Source of the DNA: Himantopus leucocephalus
Taxonomy: Eukaryota > Chordata > Aves > Charadriiformes > Recurvirostridae
DNA length: 64,000 bases
Assembly (NCBI GenBank): GCA_003993805.1
Contig: RSEF01000014.1
Span: 4,648,509 to 4,712,508, forward strand
Direction of reading: 5' to 3'
Shown: one piece after another, positions 1 through 13,200 of the stretch
Layout of the letters: each line of letters begins with the position of its first letter
Position numbering within the stretch: position 1 is the stretch's first letter
Notes under the pieces: generated by a model
What the model saw: the letters and a program-made list of their open reading frames with translations, nothing else
The model's database searches: none
What the model was told of the DNA's origin: nothing
Program-made: the position numbers and the translations under genes

Positions 1-130
1 GTGTGTGTGTGGGGCAGTGTGAGGGGAGCGGTGTGTGTGTGGGGCGGTGCGAGGGGAGCGGTGTGTGTGTGTGGGGGCTGTGGGGCAGTGTGAGGGGAGC
101 AGTCTGTGTGGGGCGGTGCGAGGGGCGCCG
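1..130. repeat. GT-rich/G-rich tandem repeat (unit about 30 bp)
   Basis: Positions 1-30 and 31-60 are almost identical 30-bp units: a (GT)n start, then GGGGC, then a GTG(C)GAGGGG core. Expanded or degraded copies continue to about 127. The array runs off the left edge of the window, so its full length is unknown. It directly abuts the CpG island and is strongly G-rich on the plus strand. Reading frames through it are low-complexity Gly/Val/Cys translations and are not treated as genes. Confidence 0.8.
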
Positions 131-1050
131 TGCGGGGGGCGGTAGCGGTGGGCGGGGCGGGCCGCAGGGGGGGGGGCGCTGGCGGCACGCGCGGGGCGGG
201 GCGGGGCGGGGCGGGGGCTCCCGGCGGCCTCGGCAGAGCGGGCGGGGCGAGGCCAATCTCTGCCGCCGCCGCCACCGCCGGCGGCTCTGCCTGTCCCTCG
301 GTCCACCGGCGCCAGGTAACCGCCGCCCCGGGCTCCGGCGCCCCCCTCCCCGCCGCCTCCTCCTGCGGAGCGGGGTGGAGAGCCTCTCCCTCCCCGCGGC
401 CGCGCTGGGGCGGGTGGGGGTCTCCCGTTTCCCTCAGGGCTCAGGCCGCGGTTCCCCCGCCCTTCCGGGGGGGCTGGCAGGCAGCTGGGCGCCAGCCCGT
501 TGCGGCCGTTGCCGCGCTGCCAACCGTCGCCCCAGTCCCCCCTCCCCATTACCCGTCACCCCCCGACTGGCGGCAACTGCCGCCCGCTCCCCCCTCGCCC
601 TCCGCCGCTTCCCGCCCTGAGGGCCGGTCCCGGGCAAGGCGGGCTCCGGCGGACAGGGCCGCGGTAGGCAGCCGCCCGCCTGGGAGCCCCCGCGGCGTCG
701 TGTCTCGGTCGGGGCGGGGAGGAGATCGGCTTCCTCCTCGGCGGGGCCGGCAGTCCCGGGAAGGCGGCGGGCCGTGGGGACGGCGCGGCGGGGAGCGGGC
801 CGGAGTTGTTGGGGGAAACCGCTGACCTCTCTGCAGGGCCCGGAGTTGTTTGGATCGGCGCTGGAAGGAGAGAGAGAGGTCTGTGCCCCCGCTGGCTGCC
901 TGCTCGGGGGCCTCTGGGCCTGGCGCGGGGAGCGTTCCCCCCTCAGAGGTAACTATAACCTGCGGCTTTCCGCTCCGGCTGGGAAGGAGTTGGTCGGTGT
1001 GCGGTAGTGGCCGCGCTCGCTGCAGCTGCTGAGCTCTGGCGCACAGGTAA
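131..1050 (+). promoter_or_regulatory. SUN1: CpG island 1, probable SUN1 promoter
   Basis: The stretch is dense in CpG and GC boxes, in contrast to the AT-rich sequence from about 1440 on. A run of five overlapping GGGGCGG-type boxes at 193-217 would bind Sp/KLF factors and could form a G-quadruplex. No TATA box is apparent. Its position upstream of the first SUN1 coding exon, on the same strand, makes it the likely main SUN1 promoter. This assignment is inference; a promoter of an upstream neighbour cannot be excluded from this window alone. Confidence 0.65.
250..948 (+). other. SUN1: Candidate SUN1 non-coding 5' exons
   Basis: A consensus-like donor (CCAG followed by GTAACC) ends a possible first exon at 315. 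A pyrimidine-rich acceptor ending CTGCAG at 836 and a donor (AGAG followed by GTAACT) at 949 bound a possible second exon of 837-948. Another donor-like site lies at 1047. None carries a SUN1 reading frame; the first SUN1 coding exon has an acceptor 20 nt before its ATG, so at least one upstream non-coding exon must exist. The exact choice needs transcript data. Confidence 0.4.
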
Positions 1051-1865
1051 CGACACACTGCCGTCGGGGTTGCGGTGTGGTGCCTGGGTAGCGCTGAACC
1101 TGTCCTTGATGTCCCCCTCTGGTTGTCACCTCCGGGCAGCTGGTGTCGGTGAACTGCCGCTGTGGGGAAGGTGGTGTTAAACAGACAGGGTTTTACTGTG
1201 GAAGAGTTTGGCATCACTCACTGAGTGAGTTATTGCTTGTTGTTTTGCTGCGAGATGCGGTGTTTCGGTGTCGCGCTCATCCCGCGGTGGCAGAGCGGTG
1301 TTGCTGGTGCCGCGATCGCGTTTGGCCGTAACCACAGGGGTAGAAGTGTCTGAGACGCAAAACTGTGCCTGTTTTCTGGCAGTCTCAACAAGTTTTATGT
1401 CTGTTGGAAAGGAAAAGTATTTGGTTTGCCTTGTTTTATGTCCCTTTATTTATTGAAAGAAGGCATTGTTTGTAATATGTTACAGGAAAGGAGGATCTTA
1501 GCTAGCAAATTCCAGGTTCCGTGTCTCTGCAGTACTTGCAATCCCCCTATCCCACCGTCTGGTTTTCAGCTTAACATTTCACAAAAAAGGAAGTGAAATC
1601 TTTCTTTAAACGAATTTTGGAGTGCTTTGCAACAGACTGTGAGAGGCGAATGCTTCTGCTGCACGTCCAGGTTAATCTGAACGTCTGGTGAAACCCCCGT
1701 AGGTGAGAGGGGAATTACTGTTTGCAGATTTTCATAATAATAACATTACGGAGGGGAGCTGCAGGCTCTTCTGTTGTAAGTGCTCTCGGTGACGAGCTTA
1801 GCAGGCTTTTTACGTGGCGATATTAGTAAATATGGCAGACGGTACGTGTATCTGCCCGTAAATCT

Positions 1866-2430
1866 GTGCCGCTCGGCGGGCTGGCGGGGCTGAGCGGCGG
1901 CCACCGTGGGCTCGGGGCGGCGCTGCGTATCGAGGCGGCTCTGTCGGGCGAGCGAAGCGGGTTCGGGGGGCGGGACGCGGAGCGAGACGTGCCCCCCCCC
2001 GCTCCCCGCTCCCCGCCGGGCCGGGGGGTGCGGGCGGCGGTTCGCCGCGGGGCCCGGCGGCGGCCGGTCGGTTCGAACCCTGCCCCCGAGCGAGGGGGGC
2101 GCTCCGGGAGGCCGGATCCGGCGGGCTTTGTCGGGGACGGGAAGCCATTTTGGGATCCCGCCGTGTGGCACGGACCGCCGCCTCCTGCGGGCGGGGAGCG
2201 CGCCCTCAGCCCGCCCCCCCCCAACCGCCGCTGCGGCCCCGGGCCCCGCCCGCACCCCCCCACCCCCGCAGCGCCCCGGGCCTGGTGCGGGAGGGCCGGA
2301 GCGGAGCGCCGGGGCCTGGTGAGGCGTGTGCGCGGAGCGGTGCTGCCTGGTTAACGGTGAGCGCGCCTGGAGCGGCGCCCGGTGCTGCCCCGGGAGTTCC
2401 CTGCCGCGCCCGCAGACAATGAGCGGCGCG
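1866..2430 (+). promoter_or_regulatory. SUN1: CpG island 2, possible alternative SUN1 promoter
   Basis: A second, separate CpG-dense segment follows about 800 bp of ordinary sequence. It contains a YY1-type core (GCCATTTTG) at 2144-2152 and a donor-like site at 2357 (AACG followed by GTGAGC). This suggests an alternative non-coding first exon that would splice to the acceptor at 7201. The long reading frames on both strands here are products of GC-rich, stop-poor sequence and match no protein I recognise. Confidence 0.55.
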
Positions 2431-2523
2431 TTGGGCCGCGGCTGGTTCATGTCAGCCTTTCCTTCAGAAAGCATGGGAAGGGGTGCCCAGTGTGAACAGG
2501 CGGTGTTACTGCTTTGTGAAGAG

Positions 2524-2527
<4 letters not shown>

Positions 2528-2566
<39 letters not shown>
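2528..2566. repeat. Poly-T tract of 39 bases ending at an N
   Basis: An uninterrupted run of T is followed directly by an ambiguous base at 2567. It could be a retroposon tail in minus orientation, but no recognisable element flanks it. The N suggests the true length was not resolved. Confidence 0.85.
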
Positions 2567-2567
2567 N

Positions 2568-5500
2568 TGGCACCTCTGTTCGGGGATCCTTGCCGTAATA
2601 CTCAATGGAAACATCTAGTTTAAAATGTGGATTTTATTACTTGGGACTTGTTTGTTTGTTTGCTGTTGTGTTTTTGTCTTGAAGGAATACTAATGTTTTA
2701 AGAACGTGTGTTTGTGTGTTTTAATAAAATGTTGATTTAGCTTGGAGCTCTTTGCTCTTCAGCCTGTTTAAACTAGTAGTTAATTGGGTATGTGGAAACA
2801 TTCTTCGTGAAGTATATCTATTTTTCTTTACCAAAAAATAATTGTATTGATTATTCTGAATAATAGTAGAAAATAAAATTTGATGTTACGAGTAAAAATA
2901 GCTTGCTCTCAGGAACTGACAGGGTTGCATGTTCCAGTTTCACTGTTATTAATAATTTGCCCAAAAGTCTCTTTAGCTTTTGTGGCATTAGTATGTTAAA
3001 TCATAATGACTTGAACTTTATTTGCTTTAGAAGGTAAGGATAGAGTAGGTTCTACTTGAAGTAGTGCTACCAACATCTCTCTAAGACTTTAAAAGTATAA
3101 TTTTTTTACCCCTTGTAATGTAAAAAATAAGACATGCTTTCTTGCAAATTTTCTCAATTCTATAACATACTTCCTGGTGAATATTTCTGTTCTGCTGGGG
3201 TCCTGTTTACGAAATGGTGATTTATCGTTTCCTCAGTCACAACGTGTGTTTGTGAGGAAATGCCTAGATAGTATGTTGGTAGAAGTCTATTTATGTACCC
3301 AAAGAGACTGTAAGGGAGGGTTCATCCTTGCCACGTGCTTGTAGTGTATGTACAACATGTATTTGGTGCTGCTTCCCCTCCTGTGATGCTTCTGTGCTTA
3401 AAGGCCTTTATCAGAGCATCGCATCACCTTCCTTGAAAGCCAGGAAGTGTGCTGCAGTGGTACCAGCGTTCCGTTGAGGCTGGCTGATTCTGAAAGTGAT
3501 TTTCAGATAAGCGGGCTTATGAGGTGGTGGTGCGGTCTCATGTCATTCAGATGCTTTATAGCCCGTGTCCTCTGGAGACAGCCAAGGGGCTTTGTGCAGA
3601 GGTAGATTCTGCTGCACTGATTACAGGAGTCCCTGTGCTTCCTTGTGTTCTGGCCAAGTCAGAATCTGTGTCTTCTCCTGCCCTTCTACTCTGCTGATTT
3701 ATTGTAATGCTGATTCAGTTGAATTGCAAAGGAGCGATGATACTTGAGATGATTGTTGTTGTTGTCTGCTTCCCCAAGAAAACAAATTATCCAGCTGTCT
3801 CCTCTGCAGGAACATGTAAGGTAGTTTGTAAGACGAGGCGCGTTCTAGTGTCCGCTTGCATGCTAGCTGAAAGGTACGCGTCTCTTTAATTGCCTTTAGG
3901 TTGTCTTATAAATGTACTCTTATTACTTGAGGTTTTATATGCAACTACATGCTGAGTTCTTTCGCTATATGTTCCTTAGTACTTAGAAGTAGATGTTTAT
4001 GGGCTTCTGAGGAAGGAAAAAAGGCTACTTAAAGTTTGGGCCCGGTAATGCTTGCAGCAAAGCTGGTACCAAAAGCCTATGTGAACCTGAGTCCAGACAG
4101 ATCTATGGTACCTGAGTCAGAAATCAGCTGTGCACCCACGAGTGTTTAAACTGGAACCAAATACTATATTGACCTCTCAGGTTCTCTGCCAAGTTTTGTG
4201 GTTTTGAATGTCCAAAATATTTTATTAGCATGTCTCTTTCTGTTCTAGTAGTAGATGAACACTTCATAAATGAGAAGAAATACTATATGAAAGGTGGAGT
4301 GCTATTAAACATGAGTGAACAAATTGGAGGGAGTTATTGTCCTCCACCCACCCCTGGTCTGTTCCATATTTTAAAGTTCTGCTGTAATAAGTATAAAGAA
4401 TATTTCTAACTAATTTGGGTTGTTTGGTTTGTTTTGAAGAAATGGACAACTAAAATTAAGCTATTGAAACAGTAGCTGGGTTTTAAAAAGAAATCCAGTT
4501 TCCCATTAAATTTTAAATGCTTGTTTCTGAAAATTGTGGTGGCAATCTCTGAAGATTATTTTCAAGTTCTGCTTAAGTCAGTTAAGGCTGGTTTGTTGCC
4601 TTGAAAAGTTGAGTGAAGGTTTTTCCCATTGAGTCTGAATTAATTTTAAAGCATCAGATAGTGAATCAACCCAAGACCCTAAATCTTGTGATTTCTGACT
4701 ACGTGGTGTTTAAATGGCAAACCTGTTATCTTTACCAGAGAGCTTGGTGCTATGAAAACCAGCTATTAATAGACCTACGCATAAATACCTCCAAGGCTTT
4801 TCAGTTAGCAATGCCATTGTCAAGTACATATTTTATCTAATGCTAACTTAATGATGTATTTTAAACCTTAGCAAATAAAGGATATGATGTAAATTCTAGC
4901 ACTCTATTTCTTTAGAAATCAAGTAAATGGAGAACTGGTGGGAAAGGGGAAAAGAGCAGGAAAGAAGCTGAGCCAACATGTTATTTTTCAAAGTCTGCCT
5001 TGGCCCTGCCCGTATGGGTGGCAGAGGCAGAGGGAGGAGCTGGGTAGCTAGTGAAAGCTCACTTACATCGCCTAGCTTTCCCCGTGAGAAGATATTGCTG
5101 GCTGTCAAAAGCACGATACCAGCTACTGGCCTGCCAGTTAAAAAGTAGGTTTATTGATGAAATGATGTGTGCTAAGCAGTGAAAATCAGCTCCAGTGGAA
5201 ACTAAACAGAGATGTCCTTGGCTTGTGGTTTCAAAAGTCTTTCTGTTGGGATGGACCAACTTAAACAGATAACCTTAATCATGGTTTTGAATTTCAATAG
5301 TCATGTGCCTGAGAAGTCTGTTTTGTTATTATTTACAAGTGCTATCTGATACTACCAACACCCCTCATCTTGAAATTCACCGTTTTTCCACTTTTATTAC
5401 TGAGGAATCCTTACTCTCTGGTCCCTGTTTCCTATGGCCTAAAATGAGCTCTTATTTGTTGTTAAAGTATGGCAGCAGTTGTTGTGTATTCTAGCAGTAT

Positions 5501-7201
5501 TTGCTGCTTATTCTAGCAAGAGAATTAGACAGCTTTGCTAATACTTCCGCACTACTGATTTAAGCTTCCTCTAAACAAACAACAGATTTTATATACAAGC
5601 CAGTGAAAGCATTATGGCTCTGGGACAAGTGAAGTAAGTTTAGAGAAAGATCACTTAATGGAAATGCTTTCTGCACATACCAGTTTGTTAATATTATAAA
5701 TAGCAGAAATGAGACCTTATTTTTCATTAACCCCATAAATGCATGGGAGGTGCCTGCTTTCAGAAAGCTGCAATGTTTAGGCCTGTAAGTTTTGATTCTT
5801 AAAAACAAGAAGGAAACTCTGGCTTCAGTGGTAATAGAAATATCCTCCTGCCTTACCGACAGCAGGTTTTGAAGGCAACAGGCACTAAAAGCATTTTAGT
5901 GTTATGCGTAGAGATTTCTTTTTGAACTGCTATTACCTGTACCTGTGACTCTGTGCTTTTTGTCTATTTCTTATGTATGTGTAGCTATACAAAGGAAAAC
6001 TATTGCAGCATTGCAAATTGACATACTTGTTGATGTTTTGGTTATGAGAATTAAAGCGCAGCTAGGGGTATTTCTATGTTACTTTAGGCATGTCAGCACA
6101 GTTGTGTGTGTGTAATATCTTTTACTGCTGCTGAAACAGGAACTATAGATAATCTGAAGATAGCCAGGATTCTGCTTTGCTAACCATGCAAATCCAGGAT
6201 ATCCAAATCCCTATTTGTTAACCACAAATAACCTACTACCATCTTTTCTAGAAAAGCAAAACTTCTCTTGTGGCTAATAAAACTGAGCAGGACTTGAGTT
6301 TTTTTGAAAATATTTTGAACTTAAAAGTAAAATTATACATAATACCACAAGTAGTCACTCATGCAGCTCCACAAATTTCTTGATACAACAACATCAATTT
6401 TTTTCTTCCTAAAGTTATAAAACCTTTCAAAGACCACATGGAAAGTTTGACAAGCGTGGGTTGGGTTTGGGTGTTTTTGGTTTGGTTTTTTTTTTTTTTG
6501 GAAGTGGATGGCACTCTGGAAAATGTACCTAATTCTAGCCATGTGAGTCATTTTGCTGTTGGCTCTTCTGCTAGGGTGTGTATTCAGTGTTTTTATGACA
6601 AGAATAAATTAACCGATACCAAATATTACAATTTGATGTGATATGAAGGAAACTCCCATGCAGCTTAGTGGATGGTGTTCAAAGGTTGTAGAGTAAAATG
6701 ATTTGACTATATGTAAAAACTTCCTCAGGTTTCAACTGTGTTACGTTTCATTGGTGCACAGAACAGGCTTTCAAAACAAAACTCATTGTGAAGAGACCTC
6801 AAAGTATGGCTACATAGTTTGGTGGTTTTTTTTTTTTTTAAAAATCCTTATGCTTAGCTTTTGGGGATGCCAGCATAACTTAGTTCCTATGGAAGTGTTG
6901 TAGTGTGGTTGTGATAAGAGCTTGGCTCATATTACAGTAATGTTCCAGAGAACTTGGAAATTGCTGAAAATAGAATATAAAGAAAGTTGCGGTCAGAAAG
7001 AGACTGAGCTTCATGCAGTGGTGATAAGGGATATCTAGCACTAGCAGCAATACTGCTGAAATACTGAGAGCTCCATATTTCTGGTAACAGTAGCTTTTTT
7101 TATTTCAATACTTCCTAACACAGGCTGAACAGTGCAAGGGCTCCTACGTTGACTTTACGTAACTTTAAGTCATTGCATTACTTTATTTTCACCTTTTACA
7201 G
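2568..7201 (+). other. SUN1: SUN1 first intron (5' UTR intron), no gene seen
   Basis: AT-rich non-coding sequence with only short spurious reading frames. It ends with a polypyrimidine tract and ACAG acceptor at 7201. I saw no RNA gene or recognisable mobile element in it. Confidence 0.7.
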
Positions 7202-7221
7202 TATGATTTGAAACAGTCAAC

Positions 7222-10200
7222 ATGGACTTTTCACGTCTACACACGTACACTCCTCCCCATTGTCTGCCAGAGAACACTGGCTATACATATGCACTCAGGT
7301 GAGAACTCTTTTTCTTCTTGTAGAGAAACTATATGTTCTCTAAATGTTGTTAATTCTGGAGACTCTAGCTTTCATGGTAAGTAGCTGACTTCTTTGAAGA
7401 AGCATGCTCTATCGAGTCGGTTTTGAAAATAACTGCTGTGTCCTAAATGGAGGAAAGAATACACTTTGAACTAACAGGACAACGACTAAGATAATGACTC
7501 AGTGTTTATGAGTTGCTATGAATAAACTAGTCTCCACCTAGTTACGATTGCTGTTTTAATTCCATAAATACGTCATCAGAATTCTTGGATGTTTTCTGGT
7601 ATGCCTTGTAACTTCTGTATGTGTTTTCTTTTGCGACTTGGCAGCATTTTCACTTTAAAACACTGATTGATATGCAGTTACTGCTGTTAGCGTGGAACTT
7701 GGCTGGAATTCGCATATTGATTACTTTTAGCAAAACTGCTTGTTGTGTGAATGCAAAATCTGTATTCTAATGAACTTGCTTTTTCTTGTATCTTTTTATG
7801 AAATTGACCGTTGTTAGACTGTTTGTCTTTAATCACTTCAGTTTTCTAAAAATAACCCTAGTGTTTGCTAGTTTTTCTATTATATATTCAAAATAAATGT
7901 TGTGATGTCCATTTAATTTTTTTTAATATTAACAGAGCAGGTAGATTAAATCAGCAGTCACAATCTAGCTTTTCTTGTTGTTGAGTTACTAGATGTATTT
8001 TGAAGCAAGTGTACATCAGTGAGCCTGAGTTATTGGTTTAGCTAATTTTAAGTTTTAAAAAAAAAACTTGTCCATTAGGATGCCATATGAGATTGCTTTT
8101 CTATTCTGTGTCTGTAAATCATTATTATGTATTTAATATTAAAATAGTATTTAGGTTGGACAATACTTGGCTACTTGCCAATAAAGCAGAAATTGGCAAA
8201 ACTGTAGCATTAAGAGATCACTAACTTACAATGTTATTGCTTTTGTGTACTCTAAAACTGTGGTGTTGTCAGTTTTTGTTGGGGATCATGTTTTTTTTTT
8301 TAGCTATAGCCTGATGTCAATAGTGTTGCACAATGGAATGTGATTTATGTTGCATCAATAAATTGCAACTCTTCCTGAATTTTTATAAAACCATTGGTAA
8401 AATGTTGGTGGGCTTACTGACTTCAAGATTCGTACTAACTAACCTTGACTAACTAACTACTAACTGCAAGTGGGTTTACTAACTTCAAGGAAAGGCATGC
8501 TGGACAATGAAGGATGGTTTATATGCCTTATATCAGCCAGCAGATTCACTGTTAGATTACTAAGTGTTTTTAGATAACTCTGTGTTGCAAATGTACCTTA
8601 GAGATTGGCTGAAATATTCTAACTTTTACAGACGATAACGTTCTCTACTGTGAGCAATGAAAGTAGCCTTTGATTCTTCAGGTTGTTTAGACAGTGATTG
8701 TTACGTCTCTGAGAGCATATCTTTCTTAAAATAAGCTGTGAAATTGTCCTCTAATTTGATTTCTTTTCCTTAGTTGTTGGATTTGTCTGAAATAATACTA
8801 ATATGTTCTACTGTACAATCTTCTCCACAGTAACCAATCTTTCTCGCAGACAAGAGGGAGTAAGTAGGTCTTTAGTATTAGCTTAAGAAATTAAGATTGA
8901 TTTTCACTTTCTCTTTTTATTATGTGCATTTCTAAGAGTATTAGAAAAGTAAAGTTCAATGGCTTGCTTAAACTAATCTGGGGTTAAAACCCTTCAGAGC
9001 TGTGTTTTTCTTCTTGCCCACTATTTTGTTGGATAAGAGGGGTGTTTCTCACCAAAGCAAACAAGAATGCCACAGGAGCAAAGATTAACCTGCCAGGAAA
9101 GGAAGATGGAGAAATGACAAATCCTATTTGAAGTCTGGAGGATAGTTCATTATGACTTTGGTGGGGTTTGTGTAGAAGACAATGGGAGTGTTTGACTTCC
9201 TACATAAATGAAGATTGTTGTTTTGCAAAACTGAGAACTTGTGAAGAGGCCTTTGTAGAAACGGGGAGGGTTTTATGTCTTGAAACTTCTCGGCCTCCCA
9301 TTTTGCTGTGTTAAACTGTATTAGGAAAATGTTACTGAACTTCAGCTTATCCACTTCTATCCATTTCTGAATAACTGACTTAATGAAGGCAAGTATAGTT
9401 AAACTAGGTTGAAATTGATTCACGGTAGTTCTTCCTTGCTAATCCTTCCTTTCTACACAAGCACTTTCTTGAAAATTTCCTTTTGAAAAAATCTGGGAAG
9501 ACCCAAATATTAAAATAATGGGGGAAAACTACTTGGTACACTGCCTGCTTTCAGGGTATCAAGAGTGTAAACTGCAATCTTTTAAGCAGACTCTCGCTGT
9601 GTGTCTTCTTGCTGAATCTGTGCCGAATGCCATGTATTATTGATGCAGTTCTTCCTGCCTTGGGTCAAGCAGTATTTGAAGAATGTGAGGAAAGGGTGAG
9701 TTAGGCAGAGTTTCTAATCAGAAATACTTTCATGCTGAAGTTCATTCCTTCTCCTCTGCCCCGCACCTGTATTTGTTTTGCTTATATTCTGATCTGGCTC
9801 CTTCTGCCTTTGATAATTCAGTCTTCACAGAATTGGTCTGTGAGTTTCTTTAAAGAAATTGGCTTATGCATGTAGCGCTGCAGAAAGAAGTACAGTGAAG
9901 TTAGATACCATAAAGCTATTAATAGAGTTGGTTATGACCTATTAATAGAATTTGTATTAATACTCACTGGGATTGCTGTGTGTTCATAACTGTTTGTAGT
10001 GCTTCTGCTTTGTGCTTTTACTCCTCCAGCCCAAATCAAAAAAGCATTAAAATGATATAGCTCAATAACCTTTATCCTCCTCAAAATGAAAGTCGAACTT
10101 GTGAATCTCACCCACTTGTCAACATGTAATTTACACCCCCGTCTTCAGGCTGATCTTGCCTTTAGTCACAGTCATTTTTTGAGTTGTGTTGGTTTTGTCA

Positions 10201-13200
10201 ATTTGGGTACCTTTAACACTGCTTTTTCTTCACAAATACAGATTAAATTGAGAGTTTGTGGGGTTTTTTTTGTCTGTGTCAAAGCATTAAATCAGGATGT
10301 AGCTTTCTGCAAAATAGTTGAATAAAATCCTTTGTTTTTTGCGTGTGTTCTGGGACTGATGGAAGCAATAGCTAGACAACTCAGGGTAATGTCCTTGGTC
10401 ACTTAATACAAGCAATGCCTTGATCAGAAAACATATGAACATTTGTATGCTGATTATATGCCTGTGTCCATGTTAAAGACATCTGTTTAGCCGTAGTTCT
10501 GTACGTGTATTGCATTTATCTATTATTATCTTGAATAGTCAAGAACATTACTGCCGATTTCATTCCAAGGAATATTTATAAAATAAATGACACTGAAGGT
10601 CCTCCAGAGAGAGCTATAGGTATGCTAAAATTGGCAGACCTCATTCTCGTTCCATAAACTTGAAAATTAACCCACTGAAGTCTAGGACATTCTTCTTCTA
10701 GAGGAGCTCACGTGAAGGAGGTGTCAAGGTAATAGCTAAGAAGCTGGAAATGTAAGAGTAGATGCCGTCAGCAGATCTGCCAGCAGCCACGGGAGCTGTT
10801 TGCTGGGGGAAGGAACCAGAGTCTGCACCGTTTGTGTAGGTTGTCCAGGAGCGTAGGCTGATTGCACCCCACCTTTAAGATGGTTTTTTTGCTAGCCATA
10901 TATATTGGATAGGAGTACCATCAATGTACAGGTTCATTTCTGTCCTTTGAAAGGAAAGTCAGGGAGTTTTTGTTTACTGTGGTCTTTTCTCTAGAAATAA
11001 AAAGGCCGCTTTCAAAAGCATGGAAAAGTGAGATGGGAAGTTAGGAAACTTCTGGATACTGTCCTGCTGACAGAGGACAGCTTATTCACTTTCAGTGTAA
11101 AGAGAGTTATACTTCACAAGCAAGAGAAGCTCCCAGGATTTTTTCTTTTTTTTTCTGGTTTTTTTTTTTGATGGTAGAGTCCAATTCCAAGCTGTGTACC
11201 CAACCCAAAGTGATATAAATGCTCATTGAGATACTTAATAACAGCAAGTGTTCGTAAACAGAAACAAATTGAGGCTGCTCCCAGCTGTCAGCTTGTCCTG
11301 TGTACTTTGTGTTCTTGTGAATTGAGTATCTGTAAGAAACATTGGATGAAGATGAGGAAAAGCAAATGCATAGTGGCAAGTGTAAATAGCAAAACTGAGT
11401 TCTGAAACAACTGTTGAGGGAGGGACTCGATAGTAAACTATTGTGGCTCTGACCCTTTCAGAATGAACAACAGGAAGAGTCATATTTAGCCCATATTCTT
11501 AATTCACATCTGTCAGAATGTAAGCTGTCTAAACAATATTTTTGAAAACTGTAAAAAATTATATCCTTTTGCACATAATCAAATGTAGCCTAAGTCTGTT
11601 TTCATATGGGGAGGCTCCTGTCTTATTTCCTCACCTCCTTCCACCCAAATGTAAGGAAGGATTAATAAGCATAGTGTATATGGTAATGTATGCTGGGTTT
11701 GTCTTATGCTGTGCTTAGACTCCTGCCTTGCACAGGGCTGCACTGCGTGTGGCAGCATCGGCAGGGCAGACAGATAAGATAAAGCAGGTGGTGCCGAAGA
11801 CCTGCCGTCAAATCTGTGCACCTCTGGTGGATGGAAGAAGCTATTTTGGACAAGCTCTGGTCTGGTCCTGAGGGCTGATTGCTCATTTGCTGCTGGAGCA
11901 ACTAGCTGCTTTCCCGCAGTGCATTGTCTGGGTTAGGTTTTTTTAGCTGAAAGAAATGCAGTTCACGTGCTAGGACACAGTCTTGTCTATGTGCCTTACT
12001 TCACATTGTGGAGCAATCAAGAAACTTACTTCTAAAGCACCCACCTTGTCAGAATTAAATCACTATGTAAGTTTAGCTACTAGGGGTTCTGATGTTAACT
12101 TACTTGTAAGCCAAATTAATCACGGAGGCTGAGGGGAGACCTTATCGCTCTCTACAGCTCCCTGAAAGGAGAGTGTAGTGAGGGGGGGGCAAGTCTCTTC
12201 TCACAAGTAAAAAGTGATAGGACAAGAGGGAACAGCCTCAAGTTGCACCAGGGGAGGTTTAGATTGGATATTAGGAAAAAGTTCTTCCCCAAAAGGGTTG
12301 TTAAGCATTGGAAGAGGCTGCCCAGGGCAGTGGTGGAGTCGCCATCCCTGGAGGTGTTTAACAGACGGGCAGACGTGGTGCTGAGGGACATGGGTTAGTG
12401 GTGGGTTTGGCAGTGCTGGGTTAACGGTTGGACTCAATGGCCCTGAAGGTCTTTTCCAACCTAACAAATCTGCAATACTTATCATATTATTACTTTGTAA
12501 TGTTCTGGAGTCTTTATGGTTGTGTAAGAAAACTATTTCCATTAAATTGTTTTTGCACAGATACCTTTTATAGTAGCTGTTTATATGTATTTTTTAAAGG
12601 GAAAGCTTCCATTTCAAATACAGATTGCACAGTAGAATCTACTCGTTCAGACCTAATTTGCTTGCTTGGTTTTTTTCGGGATTTTGAGGAGAAGGAGCTG
12701 AACAAGGAGCTCTTCTTTAAAAAAAAAAAAACCAACCACAAATGAAAAACCCAGGAATACTGAAGTAAATGCTGTTACAGCTCTGTATATCCCTGTGGCC
12801 CAAGAGGGGACAGGCTCTGTAGGAAAGCTGGCCTAGAGCATTTAGGTATTCTGGGTCACAGTGCTGAGTGGTTCAGAACCTGGCCTCCTGCTGCGCAATA
12901 CCCTGTGACAAGCTTTGCTCAGTTACACAACTGAATGTTTCATTTGGTTTTAGGTATGAGTATTCTGCTTTAGGCTAAACTTCAGTTTTAGTAAATGTAT
13001 TTCTTACTGGCTCCTCTGTTTAATCTGTTTGTCTTTGCCTTGTGTTGCTGCTTTGTCTTTATTGTAAGTTTTCATGGAGGTTCTGAGCAAATCAAGTGTA
13101 AAAGCATGGAGTAGAGTTCCTGGGGTGATGATGTGAAGCTTGTCTACATCTAAACTTGCCTCTGTAGGGTAAAACACATAAAAACAGATGAAAGACACTA

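Noticed and set aside
3..825. Overlapping 205-239 residue reading frames in the first kilobase, plus a 222-residue antisense frame
   Set aside because: They are stop-poor translations of a G-rich tandem repeat and CpG island. They have Arg/Gly/Pro-biased composition, no recognisable domain, and conflict with each other in frame and strand.
1746..2573. 275-residue minus-strand frame beginning with poly-lysine
   Set aside because: The lysine run is the reverse translation of the poly-T tract and the rest is CpG-island sequence. It shows no homology or splice context.
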